Source: a virus. From it: a stretch of DNA of 30,661 nt. Both the position numbers and the translations under genes were made by a program. The stretch is taken from the IMG/VR virus record IMGVR_UViG_3300045581_000912, positions 1 to 30,661 of that record; one strand, given 5' to 3'. The first letter of the stretch is position 1. Every line of letters begins with the position of its first letter. The notes beneath the pieces were generated by a model. The model made no database searches, was not told the DNA's origin, and saw nothing but the letters and a program-made list of their open reading frames with translations. Of the stretch, positions 7,850 to 15,337 are shown piece after piece.

Positions 7850-7865
7850 GGAACTCTAATATAAT
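7850..7865 (+). promoter_or_regulatory. GGAAC-N5-TATAAT promoter, leaderless geometry
   Basis: GGAAC 7850-7854, 5-base spacer, TATAAT 7860-7865, then TAGGT and the ATG at 7871. GATAAATA at 7841-7848 is directly upstream, so early and late elements are stacked. Confidence 0.7.
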
Positions 7866-7870
7866 TAGGT

Positions 7871-8116
7871 ATGAATTGTGGATGTGGTAATAAAGTTGAA
7901 GAAGCGCGAGCAGAACTCGGTCTTAAGATTTGTAAAACTTGTGCCTTTACTGGACCGGATATACCAAAGCCTAAAGGGCGTCAAGTATATGGTCATAAGA
8001 CTGGTTGCGAAATAGAGATACATACTGCAGAATCTTGGGAACGTAATAAAAAATATTTTATTCCTTCAGGAGCTCGTAGTTGCGTTAAAAATTTCAGTCG
8101 TAGTGTATGCGCTTAA
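7871..8116 (+). CDS. Cysteine-rich, probably zinc-binding protein
   Basis: 81 aa. Cysteines at CGCG (3-5), CKTC (21-24), residue 46 and near the C-terminus (VKNFSRSVCA) could bind zinc, with CxC and CxxC spacing. The family was not recognised. It starts 5 bases after a TATAAT box and overlaps the next gene by 10 bases. Confidence 0.5.
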   Translation: MNCGCGNKVEEARAELGLKICKTCAFTGPDIPKPKGRQVYGHKTGCEIEIHTAESWERNKKYFIPSGARSCVKNFSRSVCA

Positions 8117-8316
8117 TAAAACATATAAGAAGGGAGTTCGAAATACCAACTATGCATATGATTTCATTTGAAAATATCGTAGTATTCTTAGCCTTTATTT
8201 TGTATACTTGTGTATCTATCTCGCACTTCTATAAACATAATTATGCGTGGGGTGTTGTGTGGGGTGGTTATGCTGTATCTAATATAGGGCTTATAATAGC
8301 ACAATCAATAAAATAG
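8107..8316 (+). CDS. Small membrane protein with two helices
   Basis: 69 aa. Hydrophobic segments near 22-40 (FENIVVFLAFILYTCVSI) and 47-66 (AWGVVWGGYAVSNIGLII) predict a two-pass inner-membrane protein. The ATG at 8107 overlaps the previous gene; an internal ATG at 8152 would still keep both helices. Function unknown; it might affect the envelope during infection. Confidence 0.5.
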   Translation: MRLIKHIRREFEIPTMHMISFENIVVFLAFILYTCVSISHFYKHNYAWGVVWGGYAVSNIGLIIAQSIK

Positions 8317-8350
8317 TTGATTAATTGTACATATAAACTATATTAGAGAT

Positions 8351-9046
8351 ATGGGGTTATTCGATTCAATTAGCTGCGAAATGCCATTGCCAGAAATTCC
8401 GCAAAGTGTTATAGACGTTTGGGGAATTACGAGCGGAGATGTTATCTTTCAGACAAAAGATACACCCAGTCAAGCGATGTTGCGTTATAAAATCGATAGC
8501 GCAGGGCTACTATGGGTTCAGAAGGTAGATGGTTATTGGACAGAGAAGGAAGAAGTCTCTGCTGATGCATCATTTAGTGAAAAGATAAATGCAATGAGTC
8601 ATTTTGTAGTCGAGAAGAAATGGTGGGAGCAAGATTATTATTCTGGTTCTATTAATTTCTACGAATCGTTCAAACATCCAGAACAAACACACGACACATA
8701 TTATGGTCGCTTTGAATATGGATGGGTAGAGTATAGAGGTCTTTTTAAAAATGGAGCTCTCTTAGGTGATATCGAGCTCGTAGAAATAAAGCAGCCAGTT
8801 AAATTGACTGATGAAGAATTAAAAGAAAAGCAAAAAAAAGCAAGAACAGTAAAAAGAGAAATACAATCGTGGTTAAAAAAAGATCGAAAAGAAAATCCAA
8901 CTCCTCCACAAAAGCTGGTTGATGATATAGATAGAGAATTAAAACTAGTAGAAACTATAATGGATGAGAGTGATATTATACATGCTCTAAATAATATTAA
9001 AACACTAATTAAAACGTACAGAAAAAAATATGATCAATGGTATTAA
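8351..9046 (+). CDS. Conserved-type phage protein (MGLFDSI N-terminus)
   Basis: 231 aa. The start MGLFDSISCEMPLP resembles a recurrent phage family beginning MGxFDxxxCExPLP, of unknown function. The centre is rich in tryptophan and tyrosine (KKWWEQDYYSG, YYGRFEYGWVEYRG). The C-terminal 80 residues are lysine/glutamate-rich and probably coiled coil. It overlaps the following gene by 17 bases. Confidence 0.6.
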   Translation: MGLFDSISCEMPLPEIPQSVIDVWGITSGDVIFQTKDTPSQAMLRYKIDSAGLLWVQKVDGYWTEKEEVSADASFSEKINAMSHFVVEKKWWEQDYYSGSINFYESFKHPEQTHDTYYGRFEYGWVEYRGLFKNGALLGDIELVEIKQPVKLTDEELKEKQKKARTVKREIQSWLKKDRKENPTPPQKLVDDIDRELKLVETIMDESDIIHALNNIKTLIKTYRKKYDQWY

Positions 9047-9251
9047 AATTAAGCCGGAACAAAGAGAAATAGTTGAAAAATGTAGAGAAACTATCGTATC
9101 TTTAACTAATCAACAAAACGCAGCTTACGAAGAACTTACTACGCTACTAGGAGGTGACTCTGACTGGTTGTTTGAGTATATTTTCAACACAAGTGTTACA
9201 GACGAATATTTAAAAATGGTACAAGAAAAACTTTTTGAATATAATGAGTAG
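9030..9251 (+). CDS. Unknown 73-aa helical protein
   Basis: Starts inside the end of the previous gene. Predicted all-helical and acidic (PEQREIVEKCRETIVSL, NQQNAAYEELTTLLGG). No known motif. Confidence 0.5.
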   Translation: MINGIKIKPEQREIVEKCRETIVSLTNQQNAAYEELTTLLGGDSDWLFEYIFNTSVTDEYLKMVQEKLFEYNE

Positions 9252-9285
9252 AAAAGCAATATTTTTAATATAACATATAAACAAC

Positions 9286-9648
9286 ATGGCAACAGGTAAT
9301 ACAGCGCGTAATGAAATCACTGGCAAGGTAATTAAAACTAATCCTACATCTACTAGTTATAGAGATGGTTGGGATTTAGCTTTCGGTAAGAAAGAACAAT
9401 CTTCTAAAAAAATGGTATTGGTTAGCGCTTCTTGGTGCGGCCCATGTCATGGCCTTAAGAAAAGATTAGAAGAAAGCGGATTAAATAATAAAATAGAAAT
9501 TAAAGAAGCAGATAAAGATTCTGCGTTCTTCAAAGAGCATAATATTAAATCTGTGCCTAGATTGTTAATTATGGAAGGTGATGCTGTAGTTGAAATTATT
9601 CAGGGAGCAGATGATATTTTTAAAGCTATCTCTAGTAGTGAAGAATGA
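9286..9648 (+). CDS. Thioredoxin-like protein
   Basis: 120 aa. Active site WCGPC at 50-54 and cis-proline SVPR at 89-92 mark a competent thioredoxin. A roughly 35-residue polar N-terminal extension precedes the fold. It would donate electrons in the cytoplasm; T7 shows that thioredoxin may also serve as a polymerase clamp factor, and T4 carries its own for ribonucleotide reductase, but no partner is in the window. The last codons overlap the HAD gene (ATGA). Confidence 0.85.
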   Translation: MATGNTARNEITGKVIKTNPTSTSYRDGWDLAFGKKEQSSKKMVLVSASWCGPCHGLKKRLEESGLNNKIEIKEADKDSAFFKEHNIKSVPRLLIMEGDAVVEIIQGADDIFKAISSSEE

Positions 9649-10172
9649 TAAAAAGAATTTTTCAAGATATTGACGAATGTATATTGCATACGTTCTGTAA
9701 CTCAAAGCATGTTGAAGGGTTAAAATATGTTGAATTTGAGTTAGAAGACGATCACAATATCTATAGAACTGTCTTTAGACCTTGCGCTAAAGAATTGTTT
9801 GAGTACTATAAAAGCGTAGTAGGTGAGAATAATGTTTATATCTTAACTGCTGCATCGCGCAATTATGCTCAGACTTTAAATAAGTTGGGGGAACTTGGTT
9901 TAGATAATAATCATATTATTTCACGTGAAGACATTAAAAAGCATACTATAGTAGGTGGATGGAATGTAGATAATATTTACACTCCACATAAACTGGCTAA
10001 TAAAGATAATGTTTTGATTGATAATTTACCTTATAATTATAATACGAGCAAGACAGATATCATGCAAATACATCCAAAAAATTATTATCATACCAAGGAC
10101 TTTTACGGAGTAGAGTATCACGAGGAGAATTTCTTGGAAGACGTTAAAAAATTTATTGAAGAGCGAAGATGA
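9645..10172 (+). CDS. HAD-superfamily phosphatase-like protein
   Basis: 175 aa. Motif I is QDIDE with D8 and D10 (DxD), motif II LTAAS (67-71), a lysine-rich stretch near 117-120, and motif III/IV VLIDN with D126. The spacing fits small FCP1/5'-nucleotidase-type HAD phosphatases that remove phosphate from nucleotides, DNA ends or proteins. The substrate is unknown. It is coupled by ATGA overlaps to the thioredoxin gene before and a small gene after. Confidence 0.75.
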   Translation: MIKRIFQDIDECILHTFCNSKHVEGLKYVEFELEDDHNIYRTVFRPCAKELFEYYKSVVGENNVYILTAASRNYAQTLNKLGELGLDNNHIISREDIKKHTIVGGWNVDNIYTPHKLANKDNVLIDNLPYNYNTSKTDIMQIHPKNYYHTKDFYGVEYHEENFLEDVKKFIEERR

Positions 10173-10447
10173 AATATGATATCATTATAAGTGAGGGTTG
10201 TACTGCTTTCTGCACTTCTATTAACGGTAAGGTTATAGGGGATGAGTATGAGCCTACTAGATTTCCAGATGAGGAAGTAGATGAGTTAGTAGATTACTTA
10301 TGCGCAAAATTCAAGGAAGAACTGCGTCAAGGTACTGTATTATTGAATGATCTTATTCAATGCTTTCAACCTGATGAATGGTCTTACGATTCCGATTCAT
10401 GCGATCAATGCGGCGACTCGGTGAGTATTAAGACTTGGAAGTTATAA
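10169..10447 (+). CDS. Unknown 92-aa protein with C-terminal CxxC
   Basis: Overlaps the HAD gene by 4 bases. Acidic, with a CDQCGD motif near the C-terminus that could bind metal. Not recognised. Confidence 0.5.
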   Translation: MKYDIIISEGCTAFCTSINGKVIGDEYEPTRFPDEEVDELVDYLCAKFKEELRQGTVLLNDLIQCFQPDEWSYDSDSCDQCGDSVSIKTWKL

Positions 10448-10463
10448 GGAACACCATTATAAT
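10446..10463 (+). promoter_or_regulatory. GGAAC-N5-TATAAT promoter, leaderless geometry
   Basis: AAGGAAC 10446-10452, TATAAT 10458-10463, TAAGT, then the ATG at 10469. Confidence 0.7.
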
Positions 10464-10468
10464 TAAGT

Positions 10469-10660
10469 ATGAGCAAAGAGCTACACCCGTCAGAAATCTT
10501 AGATATTATTTCATATTGTAAGCTTTACAGCTTTGTTGAACTTGTATCTACTGGCAAAAGACGCGACGGTACTTATAATTATTGCCGCGAAGCATTAGAA
10601 CTTAAAGCTACCGAACTTTTAAAAGAACTTAAAAAAATTAAAGAAGACTTATTACCATGA
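10469..10660 (+). CDS. Unknown 63-aa protein
   Basis: First gene behind a GGAAC promoter, starting 5 bases after the -10 box. Helical, with a lysine-rich end (LKATELLKELKKIKEDLL). No recognised motif. Overlaps the next gene by ATGA. Confidence 0.5.
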   Translation: MSKELHPSEILDIISYCKLYSFVELVSTGKRRDGTYNYCREALELKATELLKELKKIKEDLLP

Positions 10661-10848
10661 AACTCGATATTCCAGATAAGAAAGATCTGAAGAGCATCAA
10701 TAATTACGACTCTCTCACTCAACTTACTATTTTGAAAGATATTTGTAACCGCATTTATATTGCGCGTTGTATATCAATGTCGCAAGATAGTATTATTGAT
10801 AACTTAGAAAAAATAGATAAATTGTTTAGAACTAATGATGGGCATTGA
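10657..10848 (+). CDS. Unknown 63-aa protein
   Basis: Translationally coupled to both neighbours (4 and 14 base overlaps). Helical, charged (DKKDLKSINNYDSLTQLTIL). Not recognised. Confidence 0.45.
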   Translation: MKLDIPDKKDLKSINNYDSLTQLTILKDICNRIYIARCISMSQDSIIDNLEKIDKLFRTNDGH

Positions 10849-11107
10849 ATTTGTATCTGAGCTTTCAGAAAAAGAAGCGAGGCAATTGCTTTTTGATATC
10901 TTTGAGAGAATACCTCTTAAAGACGGAGAAGAATATACATACGCTAGTTTACCAGATAAAGTTACTAGATATGTTAATGAAACATATCGTCTTTCAGCGT
11001 TAGAAACAATTGTAACAGATTATATTAAAGTTGAATGTGGTATGTCTCTAGGTAACAGAGATCCTATTAATTTTCTAATTGACAATCATCGCACGTTAAG
11101 ATATTAA
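10835..11107 (+). CDS. Unknown 90-aa protein
   Basis: Starts ATGATG inside the previous gene; either ATG is possible. Predicted helical (SELSEKEARQLLFDIFERI). No motif recognised. It ends just before a new promoter, so 10469-11107 looks like a three-gene operon. Confidence 0.5.
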   Translation: MMGIEFVSELSEKEARQLLFDIFERIPLKDGEEYTYASLPDKVTRYVNETYRLSALETIVTDYIKVECGMSLGNRDPINFLIDNHRTLRY

Positions 11108-11110
11108 AAT

Positions 11111-11128
11111 AAGGAACATTATTATAAT
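11111..11128 (+). promoter_or_regulatory. GGAAC-N5-TATAAT promoter, leaderless geometry
   Basis: AAGGAAC 11111-11117, TATAAT 11123-11128, 6 bases, then the ATG at 11135. Confidence 0.7.
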
Positions 11129-11134
11129 AATAAT

Positions 11135-11533
11135 ATGAACGCACAAACAAAAATTTACGATAAAATGAATCAGATCCGATACAGAAAAGTCGGGCGCAAA
11201 TACGTACAAGATAACGACCTGTGGGCTTACGATGGTCTCCGTGAAGGTTGGTGGCTTGTAAAAGTAACTCCAGGCTCTACGTCTATCCGTCAACAAGTTT
11301 ATCCTAATAGAGCGGAGATTGACGCCGCAGCTAAAGATAAGGTAGATGAGTTGGTTGATATCATCCGTAAAGCTAGTGAAGCAAAACCAGCTAAGATTCC
11401 AGTTAGTCCAGAAGCGCTAGCTGATTGGCAGGCATTTATCGCCAAACATGGTAATGAATTTTCTACTCTTCAGTTTCCGTCTATTCAAGAGAACGCAGAA
11501 AAAATTATAGAAGCTCTAATAGAAAAAAAATAA
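11135..11533 (+). CDS. Unknown 132-aa protein
   Basis: Residues about 5-55 (RKVGRKYVQDNDLWAYDGL, GWWLVKVTPGS) look like a small beta domain. The remainder is helical with an alanine/lysine-rich linker. C/G-ending codons are more frequent than in neighbours. Not recognised. Begins exactly 6 bases after a -10 box. Confidence 0.55.
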   Translation: MNAQTKIYDKMNQIRYRKVGRKYVQDNDLWAYDGLREGWWLVKVTPGSTSIRQQVYPNRAEIDAAAKDKVDELVDIIRKASEAKPAKIPVSPEALADWQAFIAKHGNEFSTLQFPSIQENAEKIIEALIEKK

Positions 11534-11535
11534 TT

Positions 11536-12171
11536 ATGAAAAAACAATTTAAAAACGTTAAACAAGTAAAAAAACAGATTAAAGATTCAGTTCTGAGAGA
11601 TCAGGATTTTGAACTATATCTATTTACAAAATATCCTGAACTATTTCCTACAGACGAAGCAGGAGAATTGCTACCTCAGCATTTGAGATGCTATAATGAC
11701 TGTCCTACTGGATGGAGGAATATTGTAGAGGATTTGTTCGCTTGTATAACTGATTATCAAAAAAATACTAAACGATTTACCCCTAATCCTAACCGTAGAA
11801 TTAGAAACCTAATAAGCAAATTCTATAATAAGGTTCTATCAAGAGCGTTTTTTACTCCTAAGCTTAGAAGCATAGGGCGAAAATTTCACTCGAAGTTCAT
11901 ATATAAAAAAGATCTGTCTATTTCGGTTAGCCCTCCTAAAGTAACTATAGATCAATTTAAAGAAAAATTTGGAACTCTCAGAGTATATGCATCTGGTGAT
12001 GATAACGTCCAAGGTATGATTGACTTTGCAGAATTTCTTTCTTCTAAAACTTGTGAAAATACTGGTAAGCGTGGCCGTACTCGTCTTACTCCTTCGCGAT
12101 GGTATGTTACTCTAAGTGACGCAGAATATAATCGTATATATAATAAACCTAAGCAAAAGAATGAACAATAG
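11536..12171 (+). CDS. Conserved-type phage protein with EKFGTLR motif
   Basis: 211 aa. CYNDCPTGWRNIVEDL at about 52-67 and QFKEKFGTLRVYASG near 145-159, then a GMIDFAEFLSSKTCENTG stretch, match my memory of a phage family of unknown function whose members combine a CPxGW motif, KEKFGxLRxY and a CE..G pair. The basic middle may contact nucleic acid. Overlaps the next gene by 11 bases. Confidence 0.55.
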   Translation: MKKQFKNVKQVKKQIKDSVLRDQDFELYLFTKYPELFPTDEAGELLPQHLRCYNDCPTGWRNIVEDLFACITDYQKNTKRFTPNPNRRIRNLISKFYNKVLSRAFFTPKLRSIGRKFHSKFIYKKDLSISVSPPKVTIDQFKEKFGTLRVYASGDDNVQGMIDFAEFLSSKTCENTGKRGRTRLTPSRWYVTLSDAEYNRIYNKPKQKNEQ

Positions 12172-12838
12172 TGATATCTTTATTATCGGTGATATACACG
12201 GTTACTGGGATACTATTTTTTCTAGAATTAACCTAATTGATTTAAAAGACTGTACTTTAATTGGTGTAGGTGACTTAGGTATAGGATTTGTTGACTCTGC
12301 TAAGCAAGAGAGACAATTCAAACACCTAAACGATTTCTTTTCAAGCAGAAATATTAATTTCATTGGTATTAGAGGTAATCATGACGATCCTTCATACTTC
12401 AATGGAGATGTAAAGTACAGTCACTTTACTCTTCTGCCTGACTATACAACTATGACTCTGAATGATAAGGAGTTTATGTTTGTAGGTGGAGCTGTTAGCG
12501 TTGATAGAATTAGACGTAAGGATGGAGTATCGTATTGGAAGGACGAAATCTTTATTTTAGATCAATCTAAGATAAAGCGTTGTGATGTATTGATAACTCA
12601 TAGCGCTCCTACCTGGAATGGTCCTTTTGATAAGGTAGGTATTGAAACTTATTTAAGTGCTGATGAAACTCTCTGGAAAGAATGCGTAGAAGAACGCAAA
12701 GCTCATGATATACTAATTAAGCTTTGTGGTGCTAAAAAGCATTACTGCGGACATTTTCACAAATACTACCTAACAGAACACGAAGGGTGTGTTAGTAGAA
12801 TACTTGAAGAGCATGAAATAATTCTAAGCACAATATGA
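12161..12838 (+). CDS. Calcineurin-like metallophosphoesterase
   Basis: 225 aa from the ATG at 12161; the open frame extends upstream into the previous gene but the motifs start at residue 10. Metal-binding motifs in order: GDIHG (10-14), GDLG (37-40), GNHDD (72-76), THSAP (146-150) and CGHFH (196-200). Two-metal phosphodiesterase or phosphatase acting on protein, nucleotide or nucleic-acid phosphate; the substrate is unknown. Adjacent to a small gene by ATGA overlap. Confidence 0.85.
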   Translation: MNNSDIFIIGDIHGYWDTIFSRINLIDLKDCTLIGVGDLGIGFVDSAKQERQFKHLNDFFSSRNINFIGIRGNHDDPSYFNGDVKYSHFTLLPDYTTMTLNDKEFMFVGGAVSVDRIRRKDGVSYWKDEIFILDQSKIKRCDVLITHSAPTWNGPFDKVGIETYLSADETLWKECVEERKAHDILIKLCGAKKHYCGHFHKYYLTEHEGCVSRILEEHEIILSTI

Positions 12839-13017
12839 ATAAGACTGAGCCAATTAAAATTACAATAGAGGGTGGTTATACTCCTAATAAAACACTTCAA
12901 CTCACTCTACCTCCCGATTCTTCTCTGGAAGAGTGGGTTGATGCGTTTAAGACTATTTTAGTGTTCCAAACGTTTATACACTCTCATGTAGAAGAGATAT
13001 TTGTTACAAATGAGTAA
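12835..13017 (+). CDS. Unknown 60-aa protein
   Basis: Coupled to the phosphoesterase by ATGA overlap. Beta-rich (KITIEGGYTPNKTLQLTL) and then helical. Not recognised. Confidence 0.45.
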   Translation: MNKTEPIKITIEGGYTPNKTLQLTLPPDSSLEEWVDAFKTILVFQTFIHSHVEEIFVTNE

Positions 13018-13057
13018 AAAAGTCTCTGGAAGAAGAGTAGTTTGAATATATAATAAC

Positions 13058-13474
13058 TTGATGAAGCTATTAAACATTGTATTATTAATATTTTTTACTC
13101 TAACAACAAACAAACCCGAATATCCCAATATTGTCGAAGATAGAGTTTATACAGCGAGAATAACATATTATACAAATGACAATACTTGGGGCAATAAAGT
13201 AGCATGTCAATCTTCTAGAATAGCACAAGAAGGTACTACTATTGCCGCACACCCAGACTTCGAATTCGGTACAAAGGTTTTTATACCAGATCTTAAAGGA
13301 AAATTAGGTGATGGTATGTTTACTGTGCAGGATAGAGGATCTGCTGTAACAAAAAAGAAAGCATCAAAGGGTAAAGCTTACGTATTTGATGTATATGTTA
13401 AGAATGATGAGAAACTAAATCGTTTTGCTCGAATCAAGCCAGAATATATGAAAGTTTATGTGGTAAAACCATAA
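13058..13474 (+). CDS. Secreted 3D-domain (double-psi barrel) protein
   Basis: 138 aa. Residues 1-18 (MMKLLNIVLLIFFTLTTN) are a signal peptide or anchor. The rest has the 3D/RlpA-like pattern: ARITYYTNDN (33-42), TTIAAHPDFEFGTKVFIP (60-77), QDRGSA with D92, and FDVYV with D111. These double-psi beta barrels bind or cleave peptidoglycan glycan strands. Placed at the head of the lysis region, it may loosen the wall in the periplasm. ATATAATA lies 5 bases before the ATG and may be a variant late box. Confidence 0.7.
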   Translation: MMKLLNIVLLIFFTLTTNKPEYPNIVEDRVYTARITYYTNDNTWGNKVACQSSRIAQEGTTIAAHPDFEFGTKVFIPDLKGKLGDGMFTVQDRGSAVTKKKASKGKAYVFDVYVKNDEKLNRFARIKPEYMKVYVVKP

Positions 13475-13477
13475 ATA
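13470..13477 (+). promoter_or_regulatory. Late promoter CATAAATA for holin
   Basis: Overlaps the stop of the 3D-domain gene; the ATG at 13487 is 9 bases downstream. Confidence 0.5.
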
Positions 13478-13486
13478 ATATCATAC

Positions 13487-13804
13487 ATGGATACCGAGAA
13501 ATCTTTATTACAACAATTCTTAGACGGTGGTTGGATTATTCCTTTTATAGGTGCAGCTTCAATGGTTGCTAGGATTATATCTATGAGCGATCGCTCTGGA
13601 ATAGCTTGTCAACTCAAGAAAATATTTGTTGCGTCTTTAACTACTACTATCATGTGGGCATTAATTCACGATGTACAAATTCTTGACTTTCATAAAGCAA
13701 TAATATATGGTGTAACAGGGGTAATATCACCTGAAATTATTACCGGAATAGTTAATTTAGGTAAGAAATTTTCAAAATCTCCAGACAAATTTATTAATAA
13801 GTAA
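13487..13804 (+). CDS. Probable holin (LydA-like, superfamily III)
   Basis: 105 aa. Three hydrophobic stretches: about 15-31 (GWIIPFIGAASMVARII), 46-62 (KKIFVASLTTTIMWALI) and 70-90 (KAIIYGVTGVISPEIITGIV). A short lysine-rich cytoplasmic tail (KKFSKSPDKFINK) follows. Size, topology and the RIISMSDRSG loop resemble P1 LydA-type holins that form lesions in the inner membrane at lysis time. A late box precedes it, and endolysin and spanins are within 1.4 kb. Confidence 0.65.
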   Translation: MDTEKSLLQQFLDGGWIIPFIGAASMVARIISMSDRSGIACQLKKIFVASLTTTIMWALIHDVQILDFHKAIIYGVTGVISPEIITGIVNLGKKFSKSPDKFINK

Positions 13805-14042
13805 ATTTGTTATAAAGGTCTCTTTCTAAGAGTCTATATCTAGTATCAGAATGCCATACCTCATCTGTTTGAGGTGTATAAATACCGTCTTTAGTTTGTA
13901 TAGGTTTATTCTTTTCCAGAAGAAGAATAGACGGTTGATAGATGTTTAATGGTTTCTCTTTCTTCCAAAAGCTGGGCACGCAAGAGGTCAGCGCGATTGT
14001 TGCTATCGTTAGTACCAATACTACGTAATTTTTCGATTTCAT
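13794..14042 (-). CDS. Outer-membrane spanin lipoprotein (Rz1-like)
   Basis: 82 aa on the minus strand. Residues 1-20 form a lipoprotein signal ending in LTSC, so Cys21 would be lipidated and the rest exposed in the periplasm. It overlaps the 3' part of the i-spanin in a different frame, the classic nested Rz/Rz1 arrangement. It converges with the holin gene, overlapping its stop by 11 bases. The presence of a two-component spanin implies a host with an outer membrane. Confidence 0.7.
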   Translation of the reverse strand: MKSKNYVVLVLTIATIALTSCVPSFWKKEKPLNIYQPSILLLEKNKPIQTKDGIYTPQTDEVWHSDTRYRLLERDLYNKFTY

Positions 14043-14166
14043 CTATAATATCTTTCTGTCTATTGCGTGATTTTTCTATTATATCATAATAAAACGCCCT
14101 GTTCTTTAACTCTAAAAAAGAAGTCAAAGCTTTCAGGGCGTTTTTAATTAGGCCGATAAAATCCAT
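13906..14166 (-). CDS. Probable inner-membrane spanin (Rz-like)
   Basis: 86 aa. A short hydrophobic N-terminus (MDFIGLIKNALKALTSFLEL) is followed by a charged coiled coil (IIEKSRNRQKDIIDEIEKLR) and a second helix (ADLLRAQLLEERETIKHL). The N-terminal segment is amphipathic and weaker than a textbook membrane anchor. The assignment relies on its overlap with the lipoprotein gene and its neighbours. The start overlaps the stop of the upstream small membrane protein by one base. Confidence 0.6.
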   Translation of the reverse strand: MDFIGLIKNALKALTSFLELKNRAFYYDIIEKSRNRQKDIIDEIEKLRSIGTNDSNNRADLLRAQLLEERETIKHLSTVYSSSGKE

Positions 14167-14354
14167 TATTTGCCTTTATCTTTTGCTTTGCCAATGTTAA
14201 GAGCGGCAAAGTCAATAAGAGCATAGAGTTTAGCGAGAGCTGAACCTGGCTTTGGGGTAGGGGTTGCTGCAGCAACAGCTGCTGCTAAAGCGATAACCGC
14301 AGTTACGATATTAAAAGCCTCGTTGCTGGTAATAAATTCAAGTACTGTATTCAT
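14166..14354 (-). CDS. Small lysis-region membrane protein
   Basis: 62 aa with a single hydrophobic alanine/valine-rich helix at about 14-31 (FNIVTAVIALAAAVAAAT), a proline turn (TPTPKPGS) and a C-terminal helix ending in KAKDKGK. Similar short proteins occur beside phage lysis genes; it could be a second holin or antiholin, but this is not proven. First gene of the minus-strand trio, 5 bases behind a late box. Confidence 0.55.
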   Translation of the reverse strand: MNTVLEFITSNEAFNIVTAVIALAAAVAAATPTPKPGSALAKLYALIDFAALNIGKAKDKGK

Positions 14355-14359
14355 ACTAA

Positions 14360-14367
14360 TATTTATT
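14360..14367 (-). promoter_or_regulatory. Late promoter AATAAATA (minus) for spanin operon
   Basis: AATAAATA, then TTAGT, then the ATG at 14354 on the minus strand: exact 5-base spacing. Confidence 0.65.
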
Positions 14368-14373
14368 CTCGCG

Positions 14374-14381
14374 TATAAATA
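14374..14381 (+). promoter_or_regulatory. Late promoter TATAAATA for endolysin
   Basis: Divergent from the spanin-operon promoter only 6 bases away. The ATG at 14394 is 12 bases downstream, longer than usual. Confidence 0.6.
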
Positions 14382-14393
14382 TTTTATACAAAT

Positions 14394-15128
14394 ATGAAAA
14401 CAAACCTACTGACTCTATTAAAAACGTTGTTTACTAAAAAAGAAGAAGTCGTAGCTGCAGCTACATCAAGCAAACCTTCACAGCCTAAAGCAAGTGCTTC
14501 AACCTCTTCTTTATCCAAAGCAGCTTTTGATTTAATTATTAAGTATGAAGTTGGTGGAGGTGAAAAATATTACAATAAAGCTCTCAAAGCTCCAACATAC
14601 CCAGGAGGTGCATCTGGTGTAACTATAGGTATAGGTTATGATTTAGGCTATAATAGTGCTAAGCAATTTGAAGCTGATTGGAAGAAATTACTCCCGTCAG
14701 ATACATATCAAAGACTAGCCGCGCACTTAGGTAAAAAGAGCGCTGCAGCTAAAGCTGCTATAGCTTCTGTTAAGGATATCTCAATACCTTGGTCAGTAGC
14801 CTTAGAGGTATTTATAGCTCAAACATTACCTAGATTTATAAAAGAAACAATTAAAACGTTCCCGGGATCAGAAAAATTACATCCGGATGCTTTTGGTGCT
14901 CTTGTTTCTTTAGTATTCAATCGTGGAGGTAGCGTATCCGGTTCTTCACGAACAGAGATGTTGAATATAAGGAAGGCTATCTCAAAAGAGATACCTACAT
15001 CCAATATATACAATTATATAGCAGATCAAATTATAGCTATGAAACGTCTATGGGTAGGTAAAAATCTTCCTGGATTACTTAAACGTAGAGACGAGGAAGC
15101 TGCTCTTGTTAAAAGTTCTAACAAATAA
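14394..15128 (+). CDS. Endolysin, T4-lysozyme-like muramidase
   Basis: 244 aa. Residues 1-42 are a lysine/alanine/serine-rich leader or linker. The catalytic domain starts at SKAAFDLIIKYE, with the probable catalytic E52, followed by GVTIGIGYDLG (75-85), the conserved GxTIGxGYDLG-type motif of GH24/pesticin-type lysozymes with D83. Later FGALVSLVFNRGG (about 167-179) matches the helix seen in these folds. It cleaves the glycan backbone of peptidoglycan after holin action. No transmembrane or SAR helix is seen, so holin-dependent release is expected. Confidence 0.8.
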   Translation: MKTNLLTLLKTLFTKKEEVVAAATSSKPSQPKASASTSSLSKAAFDLIIKYEVGGGEKYYNKALKAPTYPGGASGVTIGIGYDLGYNSAKQFEADWKKLLPSDTYQRLAAHLGKKSAAAKAAIASVKDISIPWSVALEVFIAQTLPRFIKETIKTFPGSEKLHPDAFGALVSLVFNRGGSVSGSSRTEMLNIRKAISKEIPTSNIYNYIADQIIAMKRLWVGKNLPGLLKRRDEEAALVKSSNK

Positions 15129-15159
15129 TTAAAAAGTAGTAGAAAACCCCTCATACAGG

Positions 15160-15167
15160 TATAAATA
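15160..15167 (+). promoter_or_regulatory. Late promoter TATAAATA upstream of a 22-aa frame
   Basis: Box followed 10 bases later by the ATG at 15178. Confidence 0.45.
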
Positions 15168-15177
15168 AATACAACAA

Positions 15178-15246
15178 ATGAAAAACGAGTCTACATTAAA
15201 GTATGCGCTTCGCGGCATTAATTGCCCGCAGTGGTATTTTATTTAA
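15178..15246 (+). CDS. Possible 22-aa peptide
   Basis: ATG to TAA encoding a short peptide ending CPQWYFI. Support is only the upstream late box and the terminator at 15279 that would close such a transcript. The 3' part contains direct-repeat-like cgcttcgcgg sequence that may instead be RNA structure. Weak call. Confidence 0.2.
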   Translation: MKNESTLKYALRGINCPQWYFI

Positions 15247-15278
15247 AGCTCGCTTTACATTCCTGGTTACAGAAAAAA

Positions 15279-15308
15279 GGCGGGCCTTAAAAAAGCTCGC
15301 CTTTTTTA
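15279..15308 (+). terminator. Rho-independent terminator upstream of tRNA array
   Basis: GGCGGGC (15279-15285) pairs with GCTCGCC (15295-15301), followed by six T. It separates the lysis region from the RNA array. Confidence 0.75.
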
Positions 15309-15315
15309 TTGATAA

Positions 15316-15333
15316 AAGGAACTCTGATATTAT
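15316..15333 (+). promoter_or_regulatory. GGAAC-N5-TATTAT promoter for RNA array leader
   Basis: AAGGAAC 15316-15322, spacer TCTGA, TATTAT 15328-15333. No ATG follows at the usual distance, so the product is probably RNA. Confidence 0.6.
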
Positions 15334-15337
15334 ATTG

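Noticed and set aside
8331-8350. AAAC/TAGAGA sequence before the 8351 gene as a GGAAC promoter
   Set aside because: Too many mismatches in both the upstream element and the -10 box.
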